DNA of 64,000 nt from Mycolicibacterium austroafricanum. GTDB lineage: Bacteria > Actinomycetota > Actinomycetes > Mycobacteriales > Mycobacteriaceae. A program made the position numbers and the translations under genes. This document shows positions 22,329 to 32,812 of this stretch, one piece after another. Location of the stretch: positions 82,808-146,807 of the forward strand of contig NZ_CACSIP010000003.1 of NCBI RefSeq assembly GCF_902705885.1, read 5' to 3'. Positions within the stretch are counted from its first letter, which is position 1, and every line of letters starts with the position of its first letter. The notes below the pieces were generated by a model, which did not search any database, was not told where the DNA came from, and worked only from the letters and a program-made list of their open reading frames with translations.

Positions 22329-22991
22329 GTGGAGTCCGAACCCCTGCCCCCGTCCCGGCAGCGGGGCCGTGGTCGCCCGGTGGGCTCGGACTCTGAAGCC
22401 ACGCGGGTGCGGATTCTCGGTGCCGCCCGTGAGGTCATCGCCGAGCGTGGTTATCACGCGACGACGTTCCAGCAGATCGCCCTGCGCGCGGGCGTGAGCA
22501 GACCGACGCTGCACTACTACTTCGCCACTCGCGAACAGGTGTACGAGATCCTGCTGCGGGATGCGTACGCCCGGGTCGCCGAATGTGCCGTGGCCGCTCA
22601 GCGGGAGAGCGGGCTGCGGGATCAGTTGCGGGTGTTCGTCGAGCAGATGCAGCAGTTGAGCCTGCCCGATGCCGTGGCGATGCGGTTCCTGGTGACCGCC
22701 AGGCTCGAACACCACCGCGGCCGGCCGCGCACCGACGCGGCAGACGCCGTCGTCGCATCGGTGCACGGGTTCTACCACTCGATAGTGATGCAGGCGATCG
22801 CCCACGGGGAGCTGGCCGCCGATTGCGACCCGCGCGCGGTGGCGGACATGCTCGCGGCGGTGTTCTGGGGGATGGGCTTTTACGCCGGTTTCATCGACGT
22901 CACCGTGGCCACCGAGATTGCCAGGCAATTGCTGCGGGTGCTCGAAAACGGGTTGCTGGATCAACGCGTCGGTGCGCGGGTGGAAGCCTGA
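22329..22991 (+). CDS. TetR-family transcriptional regulator
   Basis: This 220-residue regulator has a classical TetR HTH: RILGAAREVIAERGYHATTFQQIALRAGVSRPTLHYYFATREQVYEILL, about residues 26-75. An all-helical ligand/dimer domain follows. GTG 22329 was chosen from the promoter spacing; TTG 22323 would lie over the -10. It is probably autoregulated through the palindrome just upstream. It lies after rarD on the same strand, and dnaE1 follows with its own promoter. Its ligand and other targets are unknown. Confidence 0.9.
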   Translation: MESEPLPPSRQRGRGRPVGSDSEATRVRILGAAREVIAERGYHATTFQQIALRAGVSRPTLHYYFATREQVYEILLRDAYARVAECAVAAQRESGLRDQLRVFVEQMQQLSLPDAVAMRFLVTARLEHHRGRPRTDAADAVVASVHGFYHSIVMQAIAHGELAADCDPRAVADMLAAVFWGMGFYAGFIDVTVATEIARQLLRVLENGLLDQRVGARVEA

Positions 22992-23062
22992 TCCGAACAA
23001 CACGAGACACGCAGCCCGACACGCCGCGCGCTGTCGGTGGCCGGTCATAGACTGGCCACCCT

Positions 23063-26000
23063 ATGAGCGGTTCAGACTGGCGGTCCTCAGGGTCTTTTGT
23101 TCACCTGCACAACCACACCGAGTACTCGATGCTGGACGGCGCGGCGAAGATCAGCCCGATGCTGGCCGAGGCACAGCGGCTCCAGATGCCTGCGGTGGGG
23201 ATGACCGACCACGGAAACATGTTCGGCGCCAGCGAGTTCTACAACAAGGCGACCGAGGCCGGCATCAAGCCGATCATCGGCGTGGAGGCCTACATCGCGC
23301 CCGCGTCACGGTTCGACACCAAGCGCGTTCTGTGGGGCGACCCGAGCCAGAAGGGTGACGATGTCTCGGGCAGCGGTGCCTACACCCACATGACGATGGT
23401 CGCGGAGAACGCCACCGGGTTGCGCAACCTGTTCAGGCTGTCGTCGCTGGCGTCGTTCGAGGGCCAGCTCGGCAAGTGGTCGCGGATGGACGCCGAGGTG
23501 ATCGCCGAGCACGCCGAGGGGATCATCGCCACCACCGGGTGCCCTTCCGGTGAGGTGCAGACCCGCCTGCGTCTCGGTCACGAACGCGAAGCACTGGAGG
23601 CCGCGGCGAAGTGGCGGGACATCTTCGGCCCGGAGAACTTCTTCCTGGAGCTGATGGACCACGGTCTGGACATCGAGCGGCGGGTCCGCGAAGGGCTCAT
23701 CGACCTCGGAAAGAAGTTGTCCATCCCGCCGCTGGCCACCAACGACTGCCATTACGTGACCCGCGACGCGTCGCACAACCACGAGGCGCTGCTGTGCATC
23801 CAGACCGGCAAGACGCTGTCGGATCCGGCCCGCTTCAAGTTCGACGGTGACGGATACTTCCTCAAGTCCGCCGCCGAGATGCGCGCGCTGTGGGATGACC
23901 AGGTGCCCGGTGCCTGCGACTCGACCCTGCTGATCGCCGAGCGGGTGCAGCCCTATACAGAGGTGTGGCAGCCGCTCGACCGGATGCCGGTGTTCCCGGT
24001 GCCCGAGGGGCACACCCAGGAGACCTGGCTACGCCACGAGGTCGCTGCCGGGCTGGAGCGGCGGTTCCCGGCGGGGGTGCCGCAGGAGTACACCGACCGC
24101 GCCGACTACGAGATCAAGGTCATCTGCGAGAAGGGCTACCCGTCCTACTTCCTGATCGTCGCCGACCTGATCGGCTATGCCCGCTCGGTGGACATCCGGG
24201 TGGGCCCGGGCCGCGGGTCGGCGGCGGGCTCGCTGGTCGCGTACGCGATGGGCATCACGAACATCGATCCGATCCCGTACGGGTTGCTGTTCGAGCGGTT
24301 CCTCAATCCCGAGCGGGTGTCGATGCCCGACATCGACATCGACTTCGACGACCGCCGCCGCGGCGAGATGCTGAGGTATGCCGCCAACAGATGGGGCAGC
24401 GACCGGGTGGCCCAGGTCATCACGTTCGGAACCATCAAAACCAAGGCGGCGCTGAAGGATTCGGCGAGGGTGCACTACGGCCAACCCGGCTTCGCCATCG
24501 CCGACCGGATCACCAAGGCGCTGCCGCCGCCCATCATGGCCAAGGACATCCCGCTGTCGGGGATCACCGACCCGGCCCACGAGCGGTACAAAGAGGCCGC
24601 CGAGGTCCGGGCGCTGATCGACACCGATCCGGATGTGCGGACCATCTACGAGACCGCTCGAGGTCTCGAGGGGCTGGTTCGCAATGCGGGCGTGCACGCC
24701 TGTGCGGTGATCATGAGCTCCGAACCGCTGATCGACGCGATCCCGCTGTGGCGCCGCCCGCAGGACGGCGCGGTGATCACCGGCTGGGACTACCCGTCGT
24801 GTGAGGCCATCGGCCTGCTCAAGATGGACTTCCTCGGCCTGCGGAACCTGACGATCATCGGCGACGCGATCGAGAACATCACAGCAAACCGCGGCATCGA
24901 TCTGGACCTGGACACGGTCCCGCTGGACGATCCGGCGGCCTACGAATTGCTCGGGCGCGGTGACACCCTGGGGGTGTTCCAGCTCGACGGCGGGCCGATG
25001 CGCGACCTGCTGCGTCGTATGCAGCCCACCGGTTTCGAGGATGTCGTCGCCGTCATCGCGTTGTACCGCCCGGGGCCGATGGGCATGAACGCGCACAACG
25101 ACTACGCCGACCGCAAGAACGGGCGGCAGGCGATCAAACCGATCCACCCGGAGCTCGAAGAGCCGCTGCGCGAGATCCTGTCCGAGACCTACGGCCTGAT
25201 CGTCTACCAAGAGCAGATCATGCGCATCGCGCAGAAGGTGGCCGGTTTCTCTCTGGCCCGAGCCGACATTCTGCGCAAGGCGATGGGCAAGAAGAAGCGC
25301 GATGTCCTGGAGAAGGAGTTCGAGGGCTTCTCCGACGGGATGAAGGCCAACGGCTTCTCCACCGCGGCGGTCAAGGCCCTGTGGGACACGGTGCTTCCGT
25401 TCGCCGACTACGCCTTCAACAAGTCGCACGCCGCCGGCTACGGGCTGGTGTCGTACTGGACGGCCTACCTCAAGGCCAACTACCCCGCCGAGTACATGGC
25501 GGGGCTGCTCACGTCGGTCGGTGACGACAAGGACAAGGCCGCGGTCTACCTGGCCGACTGTCGGCGGCTGGGCATCACCGTGCTACCGCCTGACGTCAAC
25601 GAGTCGGCGCAGAACTTCGCCTCGGTGGGTACCGACATCCGTTTCGGACTGGGTGCGGTCCGCAACGTCGGCGCGAACGTGGTGGCGTCGCTGATCAACA
25701 CGCGCAACGAGAAGGGCAAGTTCACCGACTTCTCCGACTACCTCAACAAGATCGACATCGGGCCGTGCAACAAGAAAGTCACCGAGTCGCTGGTCAAGGC
25801 CGGGGCGTTCGATTCGCTCGGCCACCCACGCAAGGGTTTGTTCCTGGTGCACACCGACGCCGTCGACTCGGTGCTCGGCACCAAGAAGGCCGAGGCGATG
25901 GGGCAGTTCGACCTGTTCGGCGGGGCCGACTCCGGCGCCGGGGACTCGGTGTTCACCATCAAGGTGCCCGACGAGGAGTGGGAGGACAAGCACAAGCTGG

Positions 26001-26617
26001 CGCTCGAACGAGAGATGCTGGGCCTGTACGTGTCCGGTCACCCGCTCAACGGGATCGCTCATCTGCTGGCCGCTCAGGTCGACACCGCCATCCCGGCCAT
26101 CCTGGACGGGGACGTCGCCAACGACACCCAGGTCCGGATCGGTGGAATCCTCGCCTCGGTGAATCGCCGGGTCAACAAGAACGGATTGCCGTGGGCCTCG
26201 GCTCAACTCGAGGACCTCACCGGCGGTATCGAGGTGCTGTTCTTCCCGCAGACCTACTCGATGTTCGGTGCCGAGATCGCCGACGACGTCGTGGTGCTGG
26301 TCGGCGCCAAGGTGGCGATCCGTGACGACCGCATCTCACTGATCGCCAACGAGCTTGTCGTTCCGGACTTTTCGACCGCCCAGGCGAACCGTCCGGTCGC
26401 GGTGAGCCTGCCCACCCGGCAATGCACGGTCGACAAGGTCAGCGCTCTCAAACAGGTGCTGGCACGTCATCCCGGCACCGCTCAGGTGCATCTGCGATTG
26501 ATCAGTGGGGAGAGGACCACGACGCTGGAGCTGGATCAGTCGCTTCGGGTCACCCCGTCCTCGGCATTGATGGGTGACCTCAAGGCGCTGTTGGGGCCCG
26601 GCTGTCTCGGCGGCTGA
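23063..26617 (+). CDS. dnaE1: DNA polymerase III alpha subunit (replicative, with PHP exonuclease)
   Basis: This 1184-residue replicative polymerase starts with a PHP domain ([15 protein letters not shown], His14/His16; [14 protein letters not shown]). Its metal-site residues look intact, in line with the known proofreading role of the mycobacterial DnaE1 PHP domain. The polymerase motif PDIDIDFDD is at about residues 422-430. The C-terminal part carries an OB-fold region ([39 protein letters not shown]). TAGACT (23048-23053) ends nine bases before ATG, so the transcript is probably leaderless or nearly so. Family length is normal. Confidence 0.98.
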   Translation: MSGSDWRSSGSFVHLHNHTEYSMLDGAAKISPMLAEAQRLQMPAVGMTDHGNMFGASEFYNKATEAGIKPIIGVEAYIAPASRFDTKRVLWGDPSQKGDDVSGSGAYTHMTMVAENATGLRNLFRLSSLASFEGQLGKWSRMDAEVIAEHAEGIIATTGCPSGEVQTRLRLGHEREALEAAAKWRDIFGPENFFLELMDHGLDIERRVREGLIDLGKKLSIPPLATNDCHYVTRDASHNHEALLCIQTGKTLSDPARFKFDGDGYFLKSAAEMRALWDDQVPGACDSTLLIAERVQPYTEVWQPLDRMPVFPVPEGHTQETWLRHEVAAGLERRFPAGVPQEYTDRADYEIKVICEKGYPSYFLIVADLIGYARSVDIRVGPGRGSAAGSLVAYAMGITNIDPIPYGLLFERFLNPERVSMPDIDIDFDDRRRGEMLRYAANRWGSDRVAQVITFGTIKTKAALKDSARVHYGQPGFAIADRITKALPPPIMAKDIPLSGITDPAHERYKEAAEVRALIDTDPDVRTIYETARGLEGLVRNAGVHACAVIMSSEPLIDAIPLWRRPQDGAVITGWDYPSCEAIGLLKMDFLGLRNLTIIGDAIENITANRGIDLDLDTVPLDDPAAYELLGRGDTLGVFQLDGGPMRDLLRRMQPTGFEDVVAVIALYRPGPMGMNAHNDYADRKNGRQAIKPIHPELEEPLREILSETYGLIVYQEQIMRIAQKVAGFSLARADILRKAMGKKKRDVLEKEFEGFSDGMKANGFSTAAVKALWDTVLPFADYAFNKSHAAGYGLVSYWTAYLKANYPAEYMAGLLTSVGDDKDKAAVYLADCRRLGITVLPPDVNESAQNFASVGTDIRFGLGAVRNVGANVVASLINTRNEKGKFTDFSDYLNKIDIGPCNKKVTESLVKAGAFDSLGHPRKGLFLVHTDAVDSVLGTKKAEAMGQFDLFGGADSGAGDSVFTIKVPDEEWEDKHKLALEREMLGLYVSGHPLNGIAHLLAAQVDTAIPAILDGDVANDTQVRIGGILASVNRRVNKNGLPWASAQLEDLTGGIEVLFFPQTYSMFGAEIADDVVVLVGAKVAIRDDRISLIANELVVPDFSTAQANRPVAVSLPTRQCTVDKVSALKQVLARHPGTAQVHLRLISGERTTTLELDQSLRVTPSSALMGDLKALLGPGCLGG

Positions 26618-26699
26618 CCGAGGAGATCATCGGCGAGTCCCTCGATCGATTCCTGCACGTGCGGGGTCCACCCACCCCCGGTCGATTGAGACCTGATGC

Positions 26700-26927
26700 T
26701 CAGCTCGAGGAGCTGGCCAGCCCCAGACCGAGCCAGACCAGCGCACCGACAGCCGCGCCGCTGAGAACCGCTGTGGCGGCGGTGGTGGTGGCGACAGAGA
26801 CCACCACGAACACCAGCAGACCGACCAGCAGTGCCACCACCTTGTAGGCCGGCCAGGGCACACCGGCGACCGATACCGTCGAGGCCGGATGCCTCACGGC
26901 TTCGCGGAACTGTTCGGCGGTGGTCAT
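26700..26927 (-). CDS. Small membrane protein of unknown function
   Basis: This 75-residue protein has a soluble N-terminus (MTTAEQFREAVRHPASTVSVAGVPWPAYK) followed by two hydrophobic helices (VVALLVGLLVFVVVSVA and AATAVLSGAAVGALVWLGLGL). ATG 26927 is favoured: TATCGT (minus strand, 26940-26935) ends seven bases upstream, and the longer frame runs under ilvA. No family is recognised. It is convergent with dnaE1 and divergent from ilvA. The 82 bases between it and dnaE1 hold nothing I can identify. Confidence 0.7.
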   Translation of the reverse strand: MTTAEQFREAVRHPASTVSVAGVPWPAYKVVALLVGLLVFVVVSVATTTAATAVLSGAAVGALVWLGLGLASSSS

Positions 26928-27017
26928 ACAAGTGACGATAGCTCGTAGGAAAGGTTTCGGCCACCCGAAATGCCGATTATGGCGTGGCGATTTCCCTAGT
27001 CCGGCTACCTTCCGCAC

Positions 27018-27083
27018 GTGCCAGCCGTCAACCCGTTTTTGCCGCGGTGGCCTGCGGTGGCACCATTGTGCGGTGTCCGCTGA
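27018..27083 (+). CDS. Possible leaderless upstream ORF overlapping the ilvA start
   Basis: This would be a 21-codon ORF beginning VPAVNPFLPRW, with one Trp and one Cys. Its GTG lies six bases after a TACCTT -10-like box (27006-27011), the same spacing as other leaderless starts here. Its TGA at 27081-27083 lies ten bases beyond the ilvA GTG at 27073, in another frame. This is a typical layout for translational coupling or attenuation. It has no run of Ile, Val, Leu or Thr codons that would make it an obvious amino-acid sensor. The evidence is positional only. Confidence 0.4.
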   Translation: MPAVNPFLPRWPAVAPLCGVR

Positions 27084-28362
27084 GCTGAGCCAAAGCCTTC
27101 GCATCGATCCCGAGGCGCCGTTGCGTGCCTCGGATGTCGACGAGGCCGCTCGGCGAATTTCCGGCGTGGTGTCCCGCACCCCGTTGCAGTTGAGCGATCG
27201 GCTGTCGGCGCTGACCGGTGCGCAGGTCTATCTGAAGCGTGAGGACCTGCAGGAAGTGCGCTCGTACAAGTTGCGGGGTGCCTACAACTTGTTGATGCAG
27301 CTGAGTCCGGACGAGAAGGCTGCCGGTGTGGTGTGTTCGTCCGCCGGCAACCACGCACAGGGCTTCGCCCTGGCCTGCCGGTCGATGGGCGTCCACGGAC
27401 GGGTCTACGTTCCGGCCAAGACGCCGAAGCAGAAGCGCAACCGGATCCGCTATCACGGCGGCGACTACATCGAGCTGATCGTCGGCGGCAAGACCTACGA
27501 CATGGCGGCCGAGGCCGCCCACGATGACGTCGCACGTACCGGCGCCACCCTGGTGCCGCCGTACGACGACCTCCGCACGATGGCCGGACAGGGCACCATC
27601 GCGGTGGAGGTGCTCGATCAGCTCGGCGGCGAACCGGATCTGATGATCGTGCCGGTCGGCGGAGGTGGATGCATCAGCGGGATCACCACCTACCTGGCAG
27701 AGCGGACCACCACGACGTCGGTGCTCGGCGTGGAGCCCGCCGGAGCGGCGGCGCTGGTGGCCGCGCTGGCCAATGGGGCGCCGGTGACACTCGAGCACGT
27801 CGACCAGTTCGTCGACGGGGCCGCGGTCGCCCGGGTGGGGACGCTGCCGTTCGCCGCACTGTCGGCGGCCGGGGACATGGTGTCCATCACCACCGTCGAC
27901 GAGGGTGCAGTGTGCACCGCGATGCTCGACCTCTACCAGAACGAAGGCATCATTGCCGAGCCTGCGGGCGCGCTGTCGGTGGCCGCGCTGCTCGACGCCG
28001 ACATCCAGCCGGGGTCGACCGTGGTCTGCCTGATCTCCGGCGGCAACAACGACGTCTCGCGCTACGGCGAGGTGCTCGAGCGCTCGTTGGTGCACCTGGG
28101 ACTCAAGCACTACTTCCTGGTCGATTTCCCGCAGGAGCCCGGTGCGCTGCGCCGGTTCCTCGACGAGGTGCTCGGCCCGAACGACGACATCACGTTGTTC
28201 GAGTACGTCAAGCGCAACAACCGTGAGACCGGTGAGGCGCTCGTGGGTATCGAGATGGGTTCGGCGTCGGATCTGGAGGGGCTGATCGCGCGGATGCAGA
28301 CCTCGGAGTGCCACGTCGAACTGCTCGAGCCCGGTTCGCCGACCTACCGCTACCTGACCTGA
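27073..28362 (+). CDS. ilvA: Threonine dehydratase (threonine deaminase)
   Basis: This 429-residue PLP enzyme makes 2-oxobutyrate from threonine, the first step of isoleucine synthesis. The PLP lysine is in EVRSYKLRGAYN, the phosphate-binding loop is PVGGGGCISG, and CSSAGNHAQGFA matches the family. The C-terminal ACT-like regulatory domain (HYFLVDFPQEPGALRRFLDEVLG...) is single, as in short IlvA forms, and allows isoleucine feedback. GTG 27073 gives the length usual in mycobacteria; the longer frame upstream is non-coding in character. Translation may be affected by the short ORF that overlaps its start. Confidence 0.96.
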   Translation: MSAELSQSLRIDPEAPLRASDVDEAARRISGVVSRTPLQLSDRLSALTGAQVYLKREDLQEVRSYKLRGAYNLLMQLSPDEKAAGVVCSSAGNHAQGFALACRSMGVHGRVYVPAKTPKQKRNRIRYHGGDYIELIVGGKTYDMAAEAAHDDVARTGATLVPPYDDLRTMAGQGTIAVEVLDQLGGEPDLMIVPVGGGGCISGITTYLAERTTTTSVLGVEPAGAAALVAALANGAPVTLEHVDQFVDGAAVARVGTLPFAALSAAGDMVSITTVDEGAVCTAMLDLYQNEGIIAEPAGALSVAALLDADIQPGSTVVCLISGGNNDVSRYGEVLERSLVHLGLKHYFLVDFPQEPGALRRFLDEVLGPNDDITLFEYVKRNNRETGEALVGIEMGSASDLEGLIARMQTSECHVELLEPGSPTYRYLT

Positions 28363-28369
28363 CTCTGAA

Positions 28370-28792
28370 ATGGGTGCCTGCTGCCCGCACTGCGGTGTCG
28401 ACGACTGCGAGGCGAAGTTCGACGCCTGCCTCGACAGGGACTTCTCCGATCCGGAGTACGGCGTGGTGCACCATCTGATGGTCGGTGCGTACATGATGCA
28501 ACATGGTCGCTACACGGATGAAAACGTCCAGGGCACGGCCGATTTCCTGCTGCGCCACCTCGATGAACCCCCAAGCGAGGCCACCAAGCGCGAGATTCGC
28601 CGGTGGGCGGACGGCCCATATCGTGTCATCCGGCGTGCCGGGGAATCCGCGCGCGACACCGCAGATGTTTTGTGGCCTTTGTCGATCGGTGACATCGACC
28701 TGACGACGGCCGATCGCTATCGCACCTGCGTCCGGAGGTGGGCCGAGGCGGTTGCCCGGACCGCGCGACGCAATTCACCGAGGTCCTTCTAA
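28370..28792 (+). CDS. DUF5946-type conserved protein
   Basis: This 140-residue protein has an N-terminal cysteine cluster (CCPHCGVDDCEAKFDACLDRDFSDPEYG) and then HHLMVGAYMMQHGRYTDENV, the pattern of the DUF5946 family. The role is unknown; the CxxC and further cysteines suggest a metal or redox site. It starts seven bases after ilvA and probably shares its transcript. Its stop overlaps the treZ stop on the other strand by three bases. Confidence 0.8.
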   Translation: MGACCPHCGVDDCEAKFDACLDRDFSDPEYGVVHHLMVGAYMMQHGRYTDENVQGTADFLLRHLDEPPSEATKREIRRWADGPYRVIRRAGESARDTADVLWPLSIGDIDLTTADRYRTCVRRWAEAVARTARRNSPRSF

Positions 28793-30522
28793 CCGCGCCT
28801 ACGGACCACCGCGACCGAGTGTCCTGGCAGGCCGGTGGAGTCCGCGGCGATGGCCGGTTCGCCCCAGGCCAGCACCACGTCCCCGCCGACCGGGACGTCC
28901 ACCGGCTGTTCACCGAGGTTGCACACGATCGACAGTGCGCCGCGGTGCATCACGAACCAGCGACGATCCTCGTCGTAGTCCACCCCCAGGTGATCGAGCC
29001 ACGGATCAGCGAGGTCGGATTCGTCGCGGCGCAGCGCGATCAGGTTGCGGTAGAAAGCGAGTAGCCGCGCGTGGTCGCCGGTGCCGACCTCATCCCAATC
29101 GAGCTTCGAACGCAGGAAAGTCGCGGGGTCCTGCGGATCCGGGATCTCGTCGGCGTCCCAGCCGTGCTCGGCGAACTCCCGCTTCCGGCCTTCGGCGGTC
29201 GCCCGCGCCAGTTCAGGCTCGGGGTGCGAGCTGAAGAACTGAAACGGCGACGAAGACGCCCACTCTTCCCCCATGAAAAGCATTGCCGTGTAGGGAGATC
29301 CGAGCGCCAGCGCGGCTTTGATCGCGAGCTGGCCGGGGGTGAGGTTGGCCGAGGGACGGTCGCCGATCGCCCGATTGCCGACCTGGTCGTGGGTCAGCGT
29401 GTAGGCCAGCAGGCGAGTCGCCGGGATCACCGAGGTGTCCAGGGGCCGCCCGTGCCGACGATGCCGGAACGACGAGTACGTGCCGGCGTGGAAGTAGCCG
29501 TGCCGCAGCGTCTGCGCCAGGGCCTCGAGTGTGCCGAAATCGCCGTAGTAGCCCTGCCGTTCACCGGAGACCGCGGCGTGGATCGCGTGGTGGATGTCGT
29601 CGTCCCACTGTGCTGTCATGCCGAGACCGCCCTGACCGCGCGGCGTGATCAGCCTCGGGTCGTTCATGTCGCTCTCGGCGATCAACGACAACGGCCGCCC
29701 GACTTCGGCTGCCAGGGCGTCGGTTTCGGCCGACAGCTCCTCGAGGATGTGGATGGCAGTGGTGTCCACCAAGGCGTGCACGGCGTCCAGCCGGAGGCCG
29801 TCGGCGTGGAAGTCACGCATCCATCGCAGGGCACAGTCGAGGATGTAGCGGCGCACCGGGTCGGCGTCGGCGTCGGCGATGTTTATCGACTCACCCCAGG
29901 GGTTGCTGCCCGTCGACAGATAGGGCCCGAACTTGGGCAGGTAGTTGCCCGAAGGGCCGAGATGGTTGAACACCGCGTCAATCAGCAGACCGAGTCCGCG
30001 GGCATGGCAGGCGTCGATCAACCGGATCAGCGCGTCGGGGCCGCCGTAGGGCTCGTGCACCGCGTACCAGAGCACGCCGTCGTAACCCCAGCCGTGTGTA
30101 CCGCCGAACGCGTTGACGGGCATCAGCTCGACGAAGTCGACGCCGAGATCAACCAGATGCTCGAGCTTCTCGATCGCCGAATCGAAGGTGCCGTCGGTGG
30201 TGAACGTCCCGACGTGCAGCTCGTAGATCACCGCGCCCTCGATGGAGCGGCCCTTCCAGCCGCCGTCGCTCCAGGCCTCAGGCGTGGGCCGCCACAGCTG
30301 GGAGCGTTCGTGCACGCCGTCGGGCTGGCGCGGAGAGCGGGGATCGGGCAACACCTTGGGATCGTCGTCGACGACGAACCCGTAGCGGGCGTCCGGGGCG
30401 GCGTCGACAACCGCGTGCCACCACCCGTCATCGGTGCGGGTCATCGGGTACAGCGCACCGCCCACATCGAGGCGGACCCGGTCGGGGCGCGGCGCCCAGA
30501 CGGAGAACTTGTGCTCAGCCAT
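28789..30522 (-). CDS. treZ: Malto-oligosyltrehalose trehalohydrolase
   Basis: This 577-residue GH13 enzyme releases trehalose from the maltooligosyl-trehalose made by TreY. The N-terminal carbohydrate-binding fold (FSVWAPRPDRVRLDVGG) leads into the barrel. The nucleophile Asp is in HADGLRLDAVHALVD and the acid Glu in SLIAESDMNDPR. TLTHDQVGNRA carries the third catalytic-site region. The ATG at 30522 lies eight bases inside the end of treY, so the genes are coupled. It completes the glycogen-to-trehalose (TreXYZ) route, which supplies the mycobacterial stress sugar and glycolipid head group. Confidence 0.96.
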   Translation of the reverse strand: MAEHKFSVWAPRPDRVRLDVGGALYPMTRTDDGWWHAVVDAAPDARYGFVVDDDPKVLPDPRSPRQPDGVHERSQLWRPTPEAWSDGGWKGRSIEGAVIYELHVGTFTTDGTFDSAIEKLEHLVDLGVDFVELMPVNAFGGTHGWGYDGVLWYAVHEPYGGPDALIRLIDACHARGLGLLIDAVFNHLGPSGNYLPKFGPYLSTGSNPWGESINIADADADPVRRYILDCALRWMRDFHADGLRLDAVHALVDTTAIHILEELSAETDALAAEVGRPLSLIAESDMNDPRLITPRGQGGLGMTAQWDDDIHHAIHAAVSGERQGYYGDFGTLEALAQTLRHGYFHAGTYSSFRHRRHGRPLDTSVIPATRLLAYTLTHDQVGNRAIGDRPSANLTPGQLAIKAALALGSPYTAMLFMGEEWASSSPFQFFSSHPEPELARATAEGRKREFAEHGWDADEIPDPQDPATFLRSKLDWDEVGTGDHARLLAFYRNLIALRRDESDLADPWLDHLGVDYDEDRRWFVMHRGALSIVCNLGEQPVDVPVGGDVVLAWGEPAIAADSTGLPGHSVAVVRRRG

Positions 30523-32809
30523 CGCTGCGCACCAACAATGCCACCGGCAGCGCCCCGAACAGCTCGCCCGCCGGAACCTCGCCAATGTGTGTCGAGCCGC
30601 TCAGCACGTCGTTCCAGTGTCCGTCGGGAAGCGGCAGAGTGGTGTCACCCCAACCGCTGTCGGCCAACCGGACCCGCCACCGGCTGACGGCGACCAGCAC
30701 GTCGTCACCACGCAGGAACGCCACGATGTGCTCGGCGGATTCGCCTTCGGCCGGCGCCGGGTGGTATCCACCGGACAGGAAAGTGTGGGGCCGTTGCTGT
30801 CGCAACCGCAGCGCCGCGCGTACCACCCGCATCTTGGGATGCGAGTCGGCGGCCAGTTCCTCGCGGCGCAGCGCGTAGTCGACCGGACGTCGGTTGTCCG
30901 GATCGACCAGGCTGTCCTCCCAGAGCTCGGTGCCCTGGTAGACGTCCGGGACCCCGGGGGCGGTGAGCGCGACCAGCTTCTGGCCCAGAGCGTCCGCGCG
31001 GGCGTGCTCGTCCAGTCTGGCCAGAGTCGCGGTCAACTCCATGGCGACCGGCCCGTCCAGCACCGCGTCCAGCCAGTCGTGCACCGCGGCCTCGAACTCC
31101 GCGTCAGGGTCGTTCCACGTGGTGTGCAGCGCGGCCTCGCGGATGGCCTTCTCCGTGTATCCGTGCAGGCGTTGCCGCAGTTCGGTGCTCACCACGCCGT
31201 CGGCGGGCCATACGCCGAAGATGTTCTGCCACAGGAACAGTCCGGTGAGCGGGTCGGGGGACGGGGTGGTGCTCTCCCAGCCCCGGACCAGCTCGCTCCA
31301 CAGCGAGGAAACCTGTGACAACACCCCGATGCGGGCGCGTACATCCTCACCGCGCTTGGTGTCGTGGGTGGTCAATGTCGTCATCGTGTGCGGCCACAGT
31401 GCTGCGCGGTCCGCGGCGCGCCGGTGGAACTCCGCGGCGCTCACGCCGAAGTGCTCCGGTTCGCCGCCCACCTCGTTGAGCGACACCAGCCGGGCGTCGC
31501 GGTAGAACAGGCAGTCCTCCATCGCCTTCGCGGTGGCGGCGCCACACAGCTGCTGCAGTCGCACGCCCACCTCGACGTTGCGCGTCATCGCGGTCATGAA
31601 CAGCGCGAGCGGCTCGGCGAGCTCCGGTTGCGCTGAGGTGGTCGCGGCGACGGCGACCGGCAGCACCGAGGTCAGCGTCAGGTAATCGGAGCGGTACACA
31701 CCGATGTGGCTCAGAAGCGCGGCGACCGCATCGGGGAGCTTGTCGTGGTCACGCCCGGTGGCTCCGACCACCGCCCAGCGCAGCCGGCGCAGCTCGCTGG
31801 CCAGCGTTTCGGTGACGGCCTTCACCTTGAGCGCACGTGCGGTCTCGCCTGCCGCCGCGTGGTCACCGCCCGTCGAATCGACCAGCGAGGTGAGTGATTC
31901 GACCCCGGTGGGGTCCACGAACAGCCCGCCCGTTTCGCGTAGCGCGTCGTATCCGGTGGTGCCTGCCACGGGCAGGCTGGGGTCCAGCGGCTCGTCGACC
32001 GCGAGGATCTTCTCGACGACGATCCAGGCCTGCGGTCCGGTGATCTCCCGCAACCACCCCAGATAGCCTGCAGGATCAGACAATCCGTCCGGATGGTCGA
32101 TGCGGATACCGTCGACGAGGTTCTCGGCGAACCACCGGCCCACCTCGGCGTGGGTGGCGTCGAACACCGTACGGTCCTCCTGGCGCAGCGCCGCCAGCGA
32201 CGTGATCGAGAAGAATCGCCGGTAACCGCAGGAGCCGTTGCGCCAGCCGACCAGCTTGTAGTGCTGTCGGTCGTGGACTTCGGCACCGGTGCCGTCTCCC
32301 GTGCCGGGGCAGATCGGGTATTCCAGGTCACCGAGCCGCAGCACCTCGCCGTCGACTGTCAGGTCGGCGACGTCATCGTCAGAACCCAGTACCGGCAACA
32401 CGATTCGGCCGTCGGGGTCCAGTGTCCAGTCGATGTCGAAGTACGAGCTGAAGGCCGACTCCCTGCCGTAGGTCAGTACGTCCCACCACCACCGGTTCTG
32501 CCGGGGCACGTCGACACCGACATGGTTGGGCACGATGTCCACGATCAGGCCGAGGTTGCGGCTGTGCGCCGCGTCCGCGAGTCGCTGCAAACCCTCCGGG
32601 CCGCCGAGTTCGGCGGAGACCGTGGTGGGGTCGGTGACGTCGTAACCGTGGCTGGATCCTTCGGCCGCGGTGAGGATGGGGGACAGGTACAGATGTGAGA
32701 TGCCGAGTTCGGCGAAGTAGTCGACCAGCTTCTCCGCGTCGGCGAAGGTGAACGCCTCACCGCTGGCCGGGCCGCGCATCTGGAGCCGATACGTCGATTG
32801 GATCCGCAT
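30515..32809 (-). CDS. treY: Malto-oligosyltrehalose synthase
   Basis: This 764-residue GH13 enzyme isomerises the reducing-end alpha-1,4 bond of maltooligosaccharides to the alpha-1,1 bond of trehalose. Visible family marks are STYRLQM at the N-terminus, [35 protein letters not shown], and [15 protein letters not shown] with the nucleophile Asp. [26 protein letters not shown] is near the end. ATG 32809 comes three bases after the treX stop, and the stop overlaps treZ by eight bases. This is tight operon packing. Confidence 0.97.
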   Translation of the reverse strand: MRIQSTYRLQMRGPASGEAFTFADAEKLVDYFAELGISHLYLSPILTAAEGSSHGYDVTDPTTVSAELGGPEGLQRLADAAHSRNLGLIVDIVPNHVGVDVPRQNRWWWDVLTYGRESAFSSYFDIDWTLDPDGRIVLPVLGSDDDVADLTVDGEVLRLGDLEYPICPGTGDGTGAEVHDRQHYKLVGWRNGSCGYRRFFSITSLAALRQEDRTVFDATHAEVGRWFAENLVDGIRIDHPDGLSDPAGYLGWLREITGPQAWIVVEKILAVDEPLDPSLPVAGTTGYDALRETGGLFVDPTGVESLTSLVDSTGGDHAAAGETARALKVKAVTETLASELRRLRWAVVGATGRDHDKLPDAVAALLSHIGVYRSDYLTLTSVLPVAVAATTSAQPELAEPLALFMTAMTRNVEVGVRLQQLCGAATAKAMEDCLFYRDARLVSLNEVGGEPEHFGVSAAEFHRRAADRAALWPHTMTTLTTHDTKRGEDVRARIGVLSQVSSLWSELVRGWESTTPSPDPLTGLFLWQNIFGVWPADGVVSTELRQRLHGYTEKAIREAALHTTWNDPDAEFEAAVHDWLDAVLDGPVAMELTATLARLDEHARADALGQKLVALTAPGVPDVYQGTELWEDSLVDPDNRRPVDYALRREELAADSHPKMRVVRAALRLRQQRPHTFLSGGYHPAPAEGESAEHIVAFLRGDDVLVAVSRWRVRLADSGWGDTTLPLPDGHWNDVLSGSTHIGEVPAGELFGALPVALLVRSDG

Positions 32810-32812
32810 GTC

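Noticed and set aside
24029..25429. Long minus-strand frame inside dnaE1
   Set aside because: Shadow of the third-position GC pattern of dnaE1; composition is not protein-like.
26618..26699. A gene or RNA in the dnaE1 downstream gap
   Set aside because: Short convergent intergenic stretch with no start signal, tRNA-like fold or clear hairpin that I could see.
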